DNA of 64,000 bases from Polyangia bacterium. Its GTDB lineage: Bacteria > Myxococcota_A > Polyangia > Nannocystales > Nannocystaceae. Of the stretch, positions 1-10,433 are shown piece by piece. Each line of letters starts with the position of its first letter. Positions within the stretch are counted from its first letter, which is position 1. The DNA is taken from positions 62,001-126,000 of the forward strand of contig JAUIFF010000006.1 in the NCBI GenBank assembly GCA_030429545.1, in the 5' to 3' direction. The translations under genes and the position numbers were made by a program. The notes under the pieces were generated by a model that saw only the letters and a program-made list of their open reading frames with translations, ran no database searches and was not told the origin of the DNA.

Positions 1-234
1 CCCCGCGGTTCAAATGTCTATACAAGTTTATCCACCGACAAACACGAACGCCGGGGTTACCCGCTGCTCATCGATCCGGTGATCGACGCCAAAATCGATC
101 TCATGACCCGACCCAGCCGGGCGATGCCCATGGTTGTGGCGAGCCGGTGGCGGTGGCCGCAAAAGCTCCGGCTGCAACTGCTCGCGCGCCGGCTCACCAC
201 CCGGACTGCGCTCGGCAGCGCCGATATGACCTAG
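1..234 (+). CDS. C-terminal fragment of an unidentified protein (5' end outside window)
   Basis: Reading frame 1 is open from the first base to a TAG at 232-234, giving about 77 residues. The fragment includes GYPLLIDPVIDAKIDLM followed by an Arg/Trp-rich segment and ends in GSADMT. The frame has codon choices like the neighbouring genes (mostly G/C third positions). The opposite strand carries a longer ORF over the same bases, but that looks like a shadow because its protein is Arg/Gly/His-rich with no recognisable domain. I do not recognise the family and the start lies upstream of the window. Confidence 0.5.
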   Translation, partial: PRGSNVYTSLSTDKHERRGYPLLIDPVIDAKIDLMTRPSRAMPMVVASRWRWPQKLRLQLLARRLTTRTALGSADMT

Positions 235-537
235 CGGCGAGCGTAGGACCCACTCGCGTGTTGACCTACCTAGGCCAACAACCATGGCACAACCGCGCAC
301 ACCAGCCTGCCGGCGACAACCCTGCATCCATGCATCTATCACCATCACACCCGTTGCTGTCGCCTGGTTTCCACGCACTATCCAGCCCAAAGTTCCAGCT
401 TCCACTCGACTGGTTGTGCGCGGCTGTTCCATGTCCCGATGGTGTAGTGGTTGCTTGATCTCCCGTGGATCACCTTTGCCGAAATTTTTTGTGGAGCTTG
501 ACGACGACCGCCTAAATGGGCGAGATCCTACAAACGC
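235..537. other. Intergenic region without a convincing gene
   Basis: About 300 bases separate the first stop codon from the murein endopeptidase gene. Short ORFs here are out of frame with any recognisable domain. A short stretch near 437-455 resembles the 5' half of a tRNA but lacks the 3' half. A promoter for the downstream gene probably lies here, but no clear -35/-10 pair is visible. Confidence 0.5.
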
Positions 538-1542
538 ATGCTCGCGCAAATCGCAGCTTTGGGGCTTTGTGGGCTCGTTTCGCTCACCGCGCCTGAACCC
601 GTGCCCGGCTGGCCTGGCCGCGGGGCTGCCGAGGACGGGGCCACCCAGGCCACTGCTGCCGAGGACAACCGCCCCCCGGCCGAACAACATGTAGAAGCAA
701 CAGATACCGAGACCATCGCGCCAATCCCCGAACCGCGCCCCGAACCTGGTGAGCTGCGCGAGGTGTTTTGGGTTACGGTTGAAGCCGGGCCTCCCGAGGT
801 TGTCGGCAGTACATTCGGCATCGGTGGTCGTCGCCTGCTGGCGCTCAACCCAAAACTCAAGCCCGAGGCGACGATCCCTGCGGGCACCCGGGTACGGGTG
901 TTTCGCTACGACGACGAGCGACCGACGCAATCGGTCGGGGCGCCCAACCGCGGGCGCCTCAAAAACGGGATCCCCCTGCCGGAGGGTCCCTACTGGCAAC
1001 TGCGAGACAATCGCCGGCGGACGTTTGGCACCCACCTCGCCATCACCTCGCTACTCGCAGCGTTTCGCAACTTTGGTACCAAGCATCCTGACGGGCCAAA
1101 GATTCGTGTCGGTGAGCTCTCGCGGCGCAAGGGCGGGCGCATCTCGCCGCACAACTCCCACCGCACGGGGCGTGACATCGACATCGGTTATCTGCACACC
1201 GAGGAGCCGGTCGACAAAAAATGGGTGCGAACGACCAGCAAAAACTTTGATGTACAAAAAAATTGGGAGCTCGTCGAAGCCCTGCTCAACACCGGCAACG
1301 TGCAATCGATCTACATGAGTGCCCGGATCCAACGCCGGTTGTACAAAGAGGCCAAAAAACGCGGGGTCCCCCAAGCTTTGCTCGACACCTACTTTCAGCA
1401 CCCGCGCCGCCCCGGCAGCGAACACGCGGTGATCCGTCACTCGCGTGGCCACCACAATCACCTCCACGTCCGGTTTCGCTGCGAGGGCTGGAATCGTCGG
1501 TGCCGGGCGCTGTCGCGTTCACGCAAGCGGCGGAGGTCGTAG
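538..1542 (+). CDS. Penicillin-insensitive murein endopeptidase family protein (peptidase M74, MepA-like) with LysM-like segment
   Basis: The 334-residue protein has a hydrophobic N-terminal segment consistent with a signal peptide, an acidic Pro/Glu-rich linker, a LysM-like segment at about residues 67-125, and a C-terminal M74-type metallopeptidase domain. The domain shows SHRTGRDIDIGY (zinc-binding His and Asp of MepA-type enzymes) and near the C-terminus GHHNHLHVRF (third ligand and catalytic His). Enzymes of this family cleave peptide cross-links in peptidoglycan in the periplasm. The LysM-like segment would anchor it to glycan. The stop is only 6 bp before the next gene, so the two are probably co-transcribed. 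Function is inferred from motifs. Confidence 0.85.
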   Translation: MLAQIAALGLCGLVSLTAPEPVPGWPGRGAAEDGATQATAAEDNRPPAEQHVEATDTETIAPIPEPRPEPGELREVFWVTVEAGPPEVVGSTFGIGGRRLLALNPKLKPEATIPAGTRVRVFRYDDERPTQSVGAPNRGRLKNGIPLPEGPYWQLRDNRRRTFGTHLAITSLLAAFRNFGTKHPDGPKIRVGELSRRKGGRISPHNSHRTGRDIDIGYLHTEEPVDKKWVRTTSKNFDVQKNWELVEALLNTGNVQSIYMSARIQRRLYKEAKKRGVPQALLDTYFQHPRRPGSEHAVIRHSRGHHNHLHVRFRCEGWNRRCRALSRSRKRRRS

Positions 1543-1548
1543 ATTTCT

Positions 1549-2028
1549 GTGCAAGGCCAACAACATCACGATAGCGAATTGGATGTGCCCACGACCGATC
1601 GCAACGACGAGCTGCTCGCCGATCCGCCCGCCGACGACTACCACCTAGGGCGATTTGCCGGCTATCGCCATGCGAGCAAAGTGCGGTGGCGGCTAACAGC
1701 TGTCGCGGTTGGATGCTGTGTGCTGGCGATGGTCGCCGGTTCTTACTACGCCTCGTACCTCGAAGATAAGTCGCAGCAGGTGCCGTACCTGCAGCTGCCA
1801 CCCGGCACCGACTTTAACGACCGCTCGCGCACGATTACATGGTCTTCGGGACAAGTTCGTTTGGCGATGCACCGCGAACCGCCGGGGGCAACCGCGATCG
1901 AACTTCCCGATCGCATTCTCCATCTCGCTGAGGAATCGCGTTCGGCCCAGGTCAAGGTCAAGATTGTCGACGGCAAAACCGAGGAGGTCGTCGTATTATT
2001 TGGGAAGGTGATCGAGGAACTCAAGTAG
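1549..2028 (+). CDS. Hypothetical single-pass membrane protein
   Basis: A 159-residue protein starting at GTG 1549, with a good ribosome binding site (GGAGG) overlapping the end of the upstream gene. Residues 1-45 are polar and acidic, one strongly hydrophobic segment (about 47-70, including AVAVGCCVLAMVAGSYYASY) follows, and the C-terminal part is a polar domain of unknown fold. It therefore looks like an inner-membrane protein with an extracytoplasmic domain. It sits between the endopeptidase and a Cys-rich lipoprotein with almost no spacing (the next ATG directly follows its TAG), suggesting an envelope-related operon. No family recognised. Confidence 0.7.
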   Translation: MQGQQHHDSELDVPTTDRNDELLADPPADDYHLGRFAGYRHASKVRWRLTAVAVGCCVLAMVAGSYYASYLEDKSQQVPYLQLPPGTDFNDRSRTITWSSGQVRLAMHREPPGATAIELPDRILHLAEESRSAQVKVKIVDGKTEEVVVLFGKVIEELK

Positions 2029-2835
2029 ATGCGACGGGCTGTGCTGGGTGTGCTCGCCTGTGCCGGGCTTGCCTGCGGGCCAACGCCGAGCACCACGACC
2101 GCGCAAACCTCTTTTGTGTCAGACCCGGGGACGACCTCGCAGCTACCGTCGACGGGCACCACAACCTCGACCGACACCGGCGACACCACGGCAGCCACGA
2201 CCGCGATGACGTCGGAGTCGACCACCGAAGCTCCGCTCGACTGCGGCGAGGATATCGATCCGGCGGCGTCATGCGACACGGCAATCGAGTTGCTGCTCGA
2301 GGACGACTGCGACCACTTGGCCGGCTACGAGGCCTGCCCGGACGGGTCGGTCCATCGACACACCGCGGTCGACTGCCGCCTCGCGGCCGAGATCGAGGCC
2401 TGCGCCCCACAGCAAAACGGGATCTGCTCGCAGGACACAGACTGCAGCGATTTTCCTCCCGGGGCCTGCCACAACCAGTTTGGCTATTGCCTGTGCCGCT
2501 ACCCCTGCCAGACCGACGACGACTGCGGACCTATGGGAGCTTGCGCCTGCGACACCCAGTACGAACCATCGCTGTTTGAGAGCTTTCAAGGTGGCCTGTA
2601 CACCTTCACAAACTGTGTATCAGCAACTTGCCGGAGCGACGAAGACTGCCCCGGGATGTATACCTGTGGCCTGAGCCCGGACTACTGCGGCGGGGTGGAG
2701 GGCTTTTTTTGTCACGGTCCGGCCGACGAGTGCCAATCGAACAGCGAGTGCGACATCAACGGCGAGCCCGGCCGCTGTTCCTACGACGAAGACGAGGCCC
2801 GGTGGCTGTGTGAGGAGTTCGTGATCTGTGAATAA
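2029..2835 (+). CDS. Cysteine-rich lipoprotein
   Basis: A 268-residue protein with a signal peptide and lipobox (GLACG, lipidated Cys near residue 19). A Thr/Ser/Asp/Gly linker (residues 20-70) is typical of Nannocystis-type lipoproteins. The rest is a Cys-rich region with repeated CxxDxDC-type spacings (SQDTDCSDFPPGAC, CRSDEDCPGMYTC, CQSNSECDINGEPGRC), likely disulphide-bonded and surface exposed. The start codon abuts the stop of the preceding gene. Its 3' end is repeated twice more downstream (see the 121-bp repeats). Ligand or activity unknown. Confidence 0.8.
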   Translation: MRRAVLGVLACAGLACGPTPSTTTAQTSFVSDPGTTSQLPSTGTTTSTDTGDTTAATTAMTSESTTEAPLDCGEDIDPAASCDTAIELLLEDDCDHLAGYEACPDGSVHRHTAVDCRLAAEIEACAPQQNGICSQDTDCSDFPPGACHNQFGYCLCRYPCQTDDDCGPMGACACDTQYEPSLFESFQGGLYTFTNCVSATCRSDEDCPGMYTCGLSPDYCGGVEGFFCHGPADECQSNSECDINGEPGRCSYDEDEARWLCEEFVICE

Positions 2836-3105
2836 GCAACAATCATCGGGTTCAAGCCCCTAGCTGCAGTGCGACATTAACGGCGAGCCCGGCCGCTGCT
2901 CCTACGACGAAGACGAGGCCCGGTGGCTGTGCGAGGAGTTCATGATCTGTGAATAAGCAATAATCATCGGGTTCAAGCCCCTAGCTGCAGTGCGACATTA
3001 ACGGCGAGCCCGGCCTGAGCTCCTACGACGAAGACGAGGCCCGGTGGCTGTGCGAGGAGTTCATGATCTGTGAATAAGCAACAATCATCGGGACAACCCC
3101 CTAGC
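2749..3105 (+). repeat. Three tandem 121-bp copies of the 3' end of the upstream lipoprotein gene
   Basis: Copies begin at 2749, 2870 and 2991. The first is the genuine gene 3' end with its TAA and the following 30 bases; the other two lie entirely downstream of that stop. Copies 2 and 3 keep the same frame and stop codon but have no start. They are about 95% identical, differing at scattered sites (for example GTG/ATG four codons before the stop), so the duplication is fairly recent. Confidence 0.9.
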
Positions 3106-3106
3106 T

Positions 3107-3325
3107 GTCGAGGGTTTCATCGCGCGCTGGGGCTTTGTACGTCGCAGCTGTCGTGCACCGCCCATTCGCGACGAAATCGGCTCGTGCGGTGACGAGAAAA
3201 CCCCCGGCCTGCTCGCCCGTGATTGTTGCGAGAGGGTTTTGTGAATCGCTGGCTCAAGTGGACCTACCCGCAGATTCGACCACTCGCGGCGAAACCGGCT
3301 TGTGCGGTGACGAGAAAATCCGGGC
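3107..3325. repeat. Pair of diverged ~118-bp tandem repeats of unknown origin
   Basis: A shared block (CGCGACGAAATCGGCTCGTG at 3167 and CGCGGCGAAACCGGCTTGTG at 3285) and a GAGGGTTT match about 120 bp upstream of each define two diverged copies. They are not copies of either flanking gene end as those genes now stand. They may be remnants of the 3' end of a lost gene. Confidence 0.6.
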
Positions 3326-3792
3326 TACCCCCCGGGCGTACCAGCGCGGGCTGTGGCCTTGGTCCCCTGGCTGCGGGTGCGCAACTCGACAATCAACGCC
3401 CGCGCCGGTGGATAGCCGGGCCGCAACTCGAGTGCCCGGCGAGTCGATGTAAATGCAACATCTAGCTCGCCACGCATCATCGCCAACTCGCCGCGGGCGG
3501 TCCACAGGTGGGGGTCGCGGCGGTCGTAATAAAGTGCCCGCTCCATCGCCTCCCACGCCCGTTCAAAGTCGGGAGTCTGCGATTCCATCAGCAGCCTAGC
3601 CTCGAGATAGGCGGCATAGGCCCGATGATCGGGTGGTTGACTATACACGAGTGTATCGTCGATGTAGTGCAGCCCGGTCGACGCTGCCGGGCGGTAACTG
3701 CAACCCAGGGCGAGCACAAACCCGGCGAGGCCCAGGCACCACAGGGCCGATCGAGCCCCCAGGGCTCGACTATGGGCAACGGTTTGGCTCAC
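3325..3792 (-). CDS. TPR-containing lipoprotein
   Basis: A 155-residue protein with an N-terminal signal ending in a lipobox (LALGC, Cys near residue 31). It continues into two helical repeats resembling tetratricopeptide motifs ([14 protein letters not shown] and [14 protein letters not shown] regions, with the typical [12 protein letters not shown] ending). Such proteins are usually periplasmic or outer-membrane scaffolds. Its GTG start overlaps the TGA stop of the upstream carboxyltransferase gene by 4 bp, indicating translational coupling. The functional link between the two is unclear. Confidence 0.75.
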   Translation of the reverse strand: MSQTVAHSRALGARSALWCLGLAGFVLALGCSYRPAASTGLHYIDDTLVYSQPPDHRAYAAYLEARLLMESQTPDFERAWEAMERALYYDRRDPHLWTARGELAMMRGELDVAFTSTRRALELRPGYPPARALIVELRTRSQGTKATARAGTPGG

Positions 3793-5402
3793 AGGGGAAT
3801 GTTGCCATGTTTTTTGGCCGGGTTGTCCTGGCGCTTGTTGGCGAGTAGGTCAAAGCTGCGACAGATGTGCTGGCGGGTCTCCTCGGGGCGGATCACCAGG
3901 TCGATAAACCCGAGCTCAGCAGCTTTGTAGGGGCTCGCAAACAGGTCCTTGTAGCTCTCGACCCGCTCGGCCCGCACCGCCTCGGGGTCTTCGGCGGCCA
4001 TCAACTCGCGGCGGTAGATGATGTTGACGGCCCCCTCGGCACCCATCACCGCGATCTCACCGGTCGGGTAGCACAGGTTGACGTCGGCGCGAATGTGCTT
4101 GCTGGCCATGACGTCGTAGGCTCCGCCGTAGGCCTTGCGGGTCACCAGCGTGACCTTGGGTACGGTGGCCTCGACAAACGCGTACAGGAGCTTGGCCCCG
4201 TGGCGAATGATGCCGCCAAACTCCTGGTCGGTCCCGGGCAAAAATCCGGGCACATCGACCAGCGTCAGCAGTGGGATGTTGAACGCGTCGCACATGCGAA
4301 CAAACCGGGCCGCCTTGGTCGAGGCATTGATGTCGAGACACCCGGCCAACACCAGCGGCTGGTTGGCAACAACCCCTACCGGACGCCCCTGAAGACGCAC
4401 AAACCCAATCACGATGTTGCCGGCAAAGTGCTCTTGAACCTCGACAAAATGCCCGTCGTCGGCGATCGAGGTGATGATTTTGCGGATGTCGTAGGGCCGG
4501 CTGGCGTCGACCGGCACAAACCCCTCGAGCTCGGGGCACAGGCGGTCCGCCGGATCGGAGCTCGCCTGCTTGGGCGGGTCGTCCATGTTGTTGGCCGGCA
4601 TAAAGCTCAACAACTCGCGCACCATGGCCATGGCTGCGGCGGCACTCGGGCACGCAAAGTGGGCGACACCACTTTTTTTGTTGTGGGTCATGGCCCCGCC
4701 GAGCTCCTCCTTGGTCACCTCTTCGTGGGTCACGGTTTTGATGACGTCGGGCCCGGTGATGAACATGTAGGCGTTTTGCTCGACCATGAGCACGAGGTCG
4801 GTCAACGCCGGGGAGTACACGGCACCGCCGGCACAGGGCCCGAGCACCACAGAGATCTGCGGCACGACACCCGAGGCGAGCACGTTGCGTTTGAAGATTT
4901 CAGCGTAGCCGGCGAGGCTGGCAACACCCTCCTGGATGCGTGCCCCACCGCTGTCGTTGAGGCCGATCACCGGGGCGCCGACCGACATTGCAAGATCCAT
5001 GATCTTACAAATTTTGTTGGCGTGGGCCATGCCGAGGCTCCCGCCGAACACCGTCGGTTGTTGTGCAAATACAAATACCTTGCGACCTTCGACCGTGCCG
5101 TACCCGGTCACCACCCCGTCGCCGTAGACCTTTTTGTCGGGCATGTTGAAATCGGGGCACTGGGTCGTGACAAAGCGGTCGAGCTCGACAAACGAACCGG
5201 GGTCGAGCAGCAGTTCGATGCGTTCGTGGGCGGTGGCTCGACCGTTGTCGTGCAGACGCGCGCGGGCAGCCTCGGCCTTGGCTACCTGCTTGTTGCGGGC
5301 CTCCTCCGTCTGATCCACGGCCTGGGGTCCGGCGTAATGATCGGCGAGGAGTTCGCGTTCACGAAGGGCTGCTAGCGGTGCGTCGGGAGACTTATCGGCC
5401 AT
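3789..5402 (-). CDS. pccB: Acyl-CoA carboxylase carboxyltransferase subunit (propionyl-CoA carboxylase beta type)
   Basis: The 537-residue length matches biotin-dependent carboxyltransferase beta subunits (about 510-540). It contains both crotonase-like halves: [20 protein letters not shown] and [20 protein letters not shown] in the N-terminal half, and [20 protein letters not shown] plus [12 protein letters not shown] in the C-terminal half. Enzymes of this family move carboxyl from carboxybiotin to propionyl- or acetyl-CoA, feeding methylmalonyl-CoA or fatty-acid synthesis. No biotin carboxylase subunit is in the window. Methylmalonyl-CoA decarboxylase alpha subunits look similar, so the exact substrate is uncertain. 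It overlaps the downstream TPR lipoprotein gene. Confidence 0.92.
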   Translation of the reverse strand: MADKSPDAPLAALRERELLADHYAGPQAVDQTEEARNKQVAKAEAARARLHDNGRATAHERIELLLDPGSFVELDRFVTTQCPDFNMPDKKVYGDGVVTGYGTVEGRKVFVFAQQPTVFGGSLGMAHANKICKIMDLAMSVGAPVIGLNDSGGARIQEGVASLAGYAEIFKRNVLASGVVPQISVVLGPCAGGAVYSPALTDLVLMVEQNAYMFITGPDVIKTVTHEEVTKEELGGAMTHNKKSGVAHFACPSAAAAMAMVRELLSFMPANNMDDPPKQASSDPADRLCPELEGFVPVDASRPYDIRKIITSIADDGHFVEVQEHFAGNIVIGFVRLQGRPVGVVANQPLVLAGCLDINASTKAARFVRMCDAFNIPLLTLVDVPGFLPGTDQEFGGIIRHGAKLLYAFVEATVPKVTLVTRKAYGGAYDVMASKHIRADVNLCYPTGEIAVMGAEGAVNIIYRRELMAAEDPEAVRAERVESYKDLFASPYKAAELGFIDLVIRPEETRQHICRSFDLLANKRQDNPAKKHGNIPL

Positions 5403-5686
5403 GGCGCCGGGACTTTACATCAGCGTACGAACGGCGACCGCAAACTGTCGCGGGGAGCCTCACGCTTGCGTTTTACGCGTATGCAGATACATCGTCACAG
5501 GCTTGCTACAGACGTCGTGCGCCCTGGGATCTCACTCGATCGTCGGCGCCATTGGCGATGGCGTCAGAATTTTACGGCAGCCCATCATTTTACCCCTAAA
5601 TTTACAAGAAAACTCACGCACATGAATCTGTCATTTCGACCATACCGACTCTACCTGCAGTACATTCAATTCACAGGTTGTCCGCG

Positions 5687-7285
5687 ATGAAAAACATACT
5701 GTTGACGCTCCCACTTGTTTTCCTTTTGCCCGCATGTGGTCCTGGCGACGAAACCACTGTCGCCGGCACAGATAGCGACACCGGTGACCCGACCGGCGAC
5801 CCGACCGGTGGTGAGACGACGACAACGGAGGGTCCGACCGCGGGCCCAACAGGCGAACCCGAGCCCGAGCCCGAACCCGCGATGGCGCGCGGCGTCCAGG
5901 TCACCAAGGTCACGGCCGACCAGGGTGTCGAAGTGCCGATCGGACTCGATGGCGGCGCCGTCGGTGGTGCTGGCCGCAACGCCTACCTGATCAACAACCG
6001 CGAGATTCTGTTCCGCGTCGAGGTCGATGTCGAAGACGGCTGGACCCCCCGCGAAATCCGGGCCGACCTGACCCTGACACTCCCCGACGACACCCAACAG
6101 GTAGCCACCAAGGTGCAGTTGATCGAGGGGGACACCACCCGCGAGGACTTCGACTCGGCGATTTGGTGGTTCATCCCCGCCGAGTATGTGGCCCCGGGCA
6201 TGTCCTACAACATCTCGCTGTGGGAGACGACGACCGACTACAACGACCTCCCCGAACCCGACCCCAAACCAATGCTCCCGCTCGACGGCAGCCTGGCCCC
6301 GGTCGGCATCGAGGACAGCTACATGACCATGCGCATCGGGATCGTCCCGATCAAACACGAGATTCAGGGGCAAAACTGTGGCGACGCCCCGGAGATCGAC
6401 GAGGCTTTGCTCAACTACATGGCGGACCACCTGTATATGCAAAATCCCGTCCACGAGGTGACCCTCGAAGTCGAGCCGACCCTCGTGTACCAGGGCAGCA
6501 TGAACTCGTTTAGCCCGCTGCTCAACCAGCTCAGCCAGTACCGCTCTGAGCTCAACACCCCGCCCGAGAAATACCTCTACGGGCTCGCACGCCCGTGCGA
6601 CGGCGGTGCCGATGGCGTCGGTGGCCAGGCCTACGGGATCCCGACCAACCCGACCAAGGGCAACGCCTACCAGCGCGTGTCGATGGGTCGTCGCTACGCC
6701 TCCAACGGCAGCACCACCGAGACCTTTGTCCACGAGGTTGGCCACACCCAGGGCCGCTACCACATCGCCTGCAGTGGTGAGGCCGGCACCGACCCGAGCT
6801 ACCCCTACGCCGGTGGCGATATTGGTATCTACGGGTTTGGTCTGCGCGACTGGACGGTCCACCCGCCCAGCAATCACGACTACATGACCTACTGCGGCAA
6901 CACCTGGGTTTCAGACTGGGGCTGGAACAAGGTCTACCCGATCATCCAAACCCTGAGCTCCTGGGAGATGGAAGACGAGGCCGAAGACATGGGTACCCTG
7001 CTTGTCGGCGCCATCTACCCGGACGGCACCGAGGACTGGTGGACAACCCCCGGCTCACTCGAAGGCGAGCCCCTGAGCGCTGTCCACAGCCTCGAACTCA
7101 AAAATGGCGGTGAGGTCATCGCCACCTTGCCGGCCGCCTACAACCGCCGCCCCGAAAGCGAGACCTACAACTTTGTCGTCGAGCTCCCCGACGATATCGG
7201 CGAGTTCAATGCCGCCGACCGCATCGCCGAGGAGGGTGCGGTGCACCCGGTCCAGTTTGAGCAAATCAAGTGGCTCACCAACTAA
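5687..7285 (+). CDS. Secreted zincin-type metalloprotease lipoprotein
   Basis: About 532 residues from ATG 5687; a TTG three codons upstream is less likely. Signal peptide ends at lipobox LLPACG, followed by a Thr/Gly/Asp/Glu/Pro-rich linker to about residue 65. The catalytic signature HEVGHTQGRYH is a perfect HExxHxxGxxH zinc motif near residue 347, followed by GFGLRDW and a Met-turn candidate (HDYMTYC). This places it among metzincin-like proteases resembling M43/M66 families. It would act on extracellular or surface protein substrates. It is monocistronic, ending in a strong bidirectional terminator. Confidence 0.85.
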   Translation: MKNILLTLPLVFLLPACGPGDETTVAGTDSDTGDPTGDPTGGETTTTEGPTAGPTGEPEPEPEPAMARGVQVTKVTADQGVEVPIGLDGGAVGGAGRNAYLINNREILFRVEVDVEDGWTPREIRADLTLTLPDDTQQVATKVQLIEGDTTREDFDSAIWWFIPAEYVAPGMSYNISLWETTTDYNDLPEPDPKPMLPLDGSLAPVGIEDSYMTMRIGIVPIKHEIQGQNCGDAPEIDEALLNYMADHLYMQNPVHEVTLEVEPTLVYQGSMNSFSPLLNQLSQYRSELNTPPEKYLYGLARPCDGGADGVGGQAYGIPTNPTKGNAYQRVSMGRRYASNGSTTETFVHEVGHTQGRYHIACSGEAGTDPSYPYAGGDIGIYGFGLRDWTVHPPSNHDYMTYCGNTWVSDWGWNKVYPIIQTLSSWEMEDEAEDMGTLLVGAIYPDGTEDWWTTPGSLEGEPLSAVHSLELKNGGEVIATLPAAYNRRPESETYNFVVELPDDIGEFNAADRIAEEGAVHPVQFEQIKWLTN

Positions 7286-7300
7286 GCTGAGCTAAAAATA

Positions 7301-7331
7301 AAAAATGGCTGCCAACTCGGCAGCCATTTTT
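7301..7331. terminator. Bidirectional Rho-independent terminator
   Basis: An 8-bp perfect stem (TGGCTGCC/GGCAGCCA) with a 5-base loop is preceded by five A and followed by five T. It lies between the convergent protease and stress-protein genes, so it can serve both strands. Confidence 0.9.
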
Positions 7332-7359
7332 GTATGTGCACTGTGTTGGCGACACGCAC

Positions 7360-8187
7360 CTATTTGAACCGCTCAATCCACACTGAGCACGGGGCGTGAC
7401 GCAGAAATTTTTCGGACACACTGCCGAGAAACAACCGCGACAGCCCCGATTTGCGGTTGCTCCCGACCACCGCCATCGTGACCTCGAGTTCGCGGGCGAG
7501 CTCGACAAGCGTCATGGCGACATCCTCCCCCTCGAGCACATGGGATGTCACCTCGACCCCCGGGTGTGCGGCTCGCAGGTCCTTGGCCACCCCTGTAACG
7601 GCGGCTGTCGCCCAGGCCTTGGCCTGCTGCCAGGGACGACTGACGTGTTCGAGGTACTCCATGCCGAACAGCTTGACCACCGTCATCACGGTGACCACAT
7701 GAATCTGTGTACCTGCACAAAATTTGAAGCGCGCAAGTGCCTCTGGCAGCCCCTTGGCAGCTTCGCTGTCGTCGAGCGCTAGCAAGATCCGGGGTGGTGT
7801 ACGCCCACCAAATGCCCGGGTGACGAGCGTCGCACACGGGGCATGGCGCGCGACTTTTTCACTCACGCTACCCAAAAAAAATGCTGCCAACCCGCTGACG
7901 CCCTGGGCACCCATCACCACCAAGTCGGCCCCGGAATCGCCGGCGACATGGACAATTTGCTGGGCGGGGTGTCCCTGACAAAACATCTGCTCGATCGACC
8001 ATGTCGATGTCGGCATCTCAGGGGTCTGGAGCGCCTGCATGGCTGCGGCCAGGACATTCGTAGCCTCGACGTCCTCGCCAACGTGTACCAACGTGGCACT
8101 CGGCGGATCACGCCACGGTAGTTCCCCCACAAATTTGCCCGCCGCATGGGCGTGTTTTGAGCCATCGGTCGCCAGTAGAATCTTCAT
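7360..8187 (-). CDS. Universal stress protein with two UspA domains
   Basis: A 275-residue tandem Usp. Domain 1 starts MKILLATDGSKHAHAA and ends with the nucleotide-binding signature GAQGVSGLAAFFLGSVSEKV. Domain 2 starts RILLALDDSEAAKGL and ends GSNRKSGLSRLFLGSVSEKF. Both retain the G-x2-G-x9-G-(S/T) pattern of ATP-binding UspA proteins. These cytoplasmic proteins respond to stress or energy status. No operon partner: the next upstream gene is over 180 bp away. The stop is close to the shared terminator. Confidence 0.9.
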   Translation of the reverse strand: MKILLATDGSKHAHAAGKFVGELPWRDPPSATLVHVGEDVEATNVLAAAMQALQTPEMPTSTWSIEQMFCQGHPAQQIVHVAGDSGADLVVMGAQGVSGLAAFFLGSVSEKVARHAPCATLVTRAFGGRTPPRILLALDDSEAAKGLPEALARFKFCAGTQIHVVTVMTVVKLFGMEYLEHVSRPWQQAKAWATAAVTGVAKDLRAAHPGVEVTSHVLEGEDVAMTLVELARELEVTMAVVGSNRKSGLSRLFLGSVSEKFLRHAPCSVWIERFK

Positions 8188-8370
8188 TGGGCCTCCGGTC
8201 GCTCACCAAAGCAAACCCTGTGTCGACCCAAATTGTGCGGGAAATTTGCGCACTTACGAAAAAGTACGCCACGTGAAACTGGGGAATTTTAACCACCTCG
8301 GGAAAATTCTAGCAACCGCCCGCGAAACCACTTCAAGCGCGGCGTTGCAACATCGCCCGGGTAACTCGAG

Positions 8371-8856
8371 CTAGCGGCAAATCGGTTGCGACAGGGTGTG
8401 GGCGATCGACTCGATCTCATCGCGCCTAGGTGGCCCCACCGCATTGTTGGCCACCCGGATAAGCTCCCGGAGGGTGGCGATATCTGTCGCCCGCAGCCGC
8501 TCGCGTGCAGGTGGCTTTGCCTGTTTGAGCCAGTCGAGCACCGCCTGCTGTTCGCGGTTGTGTTCCTCGATCTCCTGCAACCGCCGCTCCTGGGCGTCGG
8601 GCGGGCTCGAACTCGGGAGCAGCGACGGCCGCGTAGCGAGACTTTGTTGCATATAAAACGTTGTCAGTTTGGTGAGATAGCGCGACCACAACCGGTGCAA
8701 CTGCCGGCGGGCGGCATGGCACTGGTCGACCGCTGCTGCCTGGGCCGCCGTTTGGTCGACGCCCCGCTTGTACAGCCAAAATACCCCGGCCAAGCCCACG
8801 ACGACAACGGCCAGGACAACCCAGCGGCGGACAAACGTGGCCTGCGGTGTCGCCAT
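8371..8856 (-). CDS. Small membrane-anchored protein downstream of enolase
   Basis: A 161-residue protein with a short basic N-terminus, one transmembrane helix (about residues 12-28, WVVLAVVVVGLAGVFWLY) and a long polar helical, possibly coiled-coil, extracytoplasmic region rich in Gln, Arg and Glu. It starts 19 bp after the enolase stop, so it is likely co-transcribed. In many bacteria eno is followed by ftsB, a small bitopic division protein. The topology fits, but length and lack of clear leucine-zipper heptads make that assignment only a possibility. Confidence 0.7.
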   Translation of the reverse strand: MATPQATFVRRWVVLAVVVVGLAGVFWLYKRGVDQTAAQAAAVDQCHAARRQLHRLWSRYLTKLTTFYMQQSLATRPSLLPSSSPPDAQERRLQEIEEHNREQQAVLDWLKQAKPPARERLRATDIATLRELIRVANNAVGPPRRDEIESIAHTLSQPICR

Positions 8857-8875
8857 CGCCGGATTCTACCAGGGA

Positions 8876-10433
<1,558 letters not shown>

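Noticed and set aside
437-490. Possible tRNA (TCCCGATGGTGTAGTGG resembles a tRNA 5' half)
   Set aside because: No matching T arm, anticodon stem or 3' acceptor follows, so it is chance or at most an old remnant.
28-1035. Long reverse-strand frame of 335 codons over the window start
   Set aside because: It is antisense to the murein endopeptidase gene and to the first partial frame, has no domain, and its composition is that of a shadow frame.
2870-3105. Downstream gene-end copies as separate small genes
   Set aside because: They lack start codons and ribosome sites; they are copies of the preceding gene's 3' end.
3867-5375. 502-codon forward frame
   Set aside because: It lies wholly antisense to the well-conserved carboxyltransferase gene and is His/Gly/Asp-rich with no domain.
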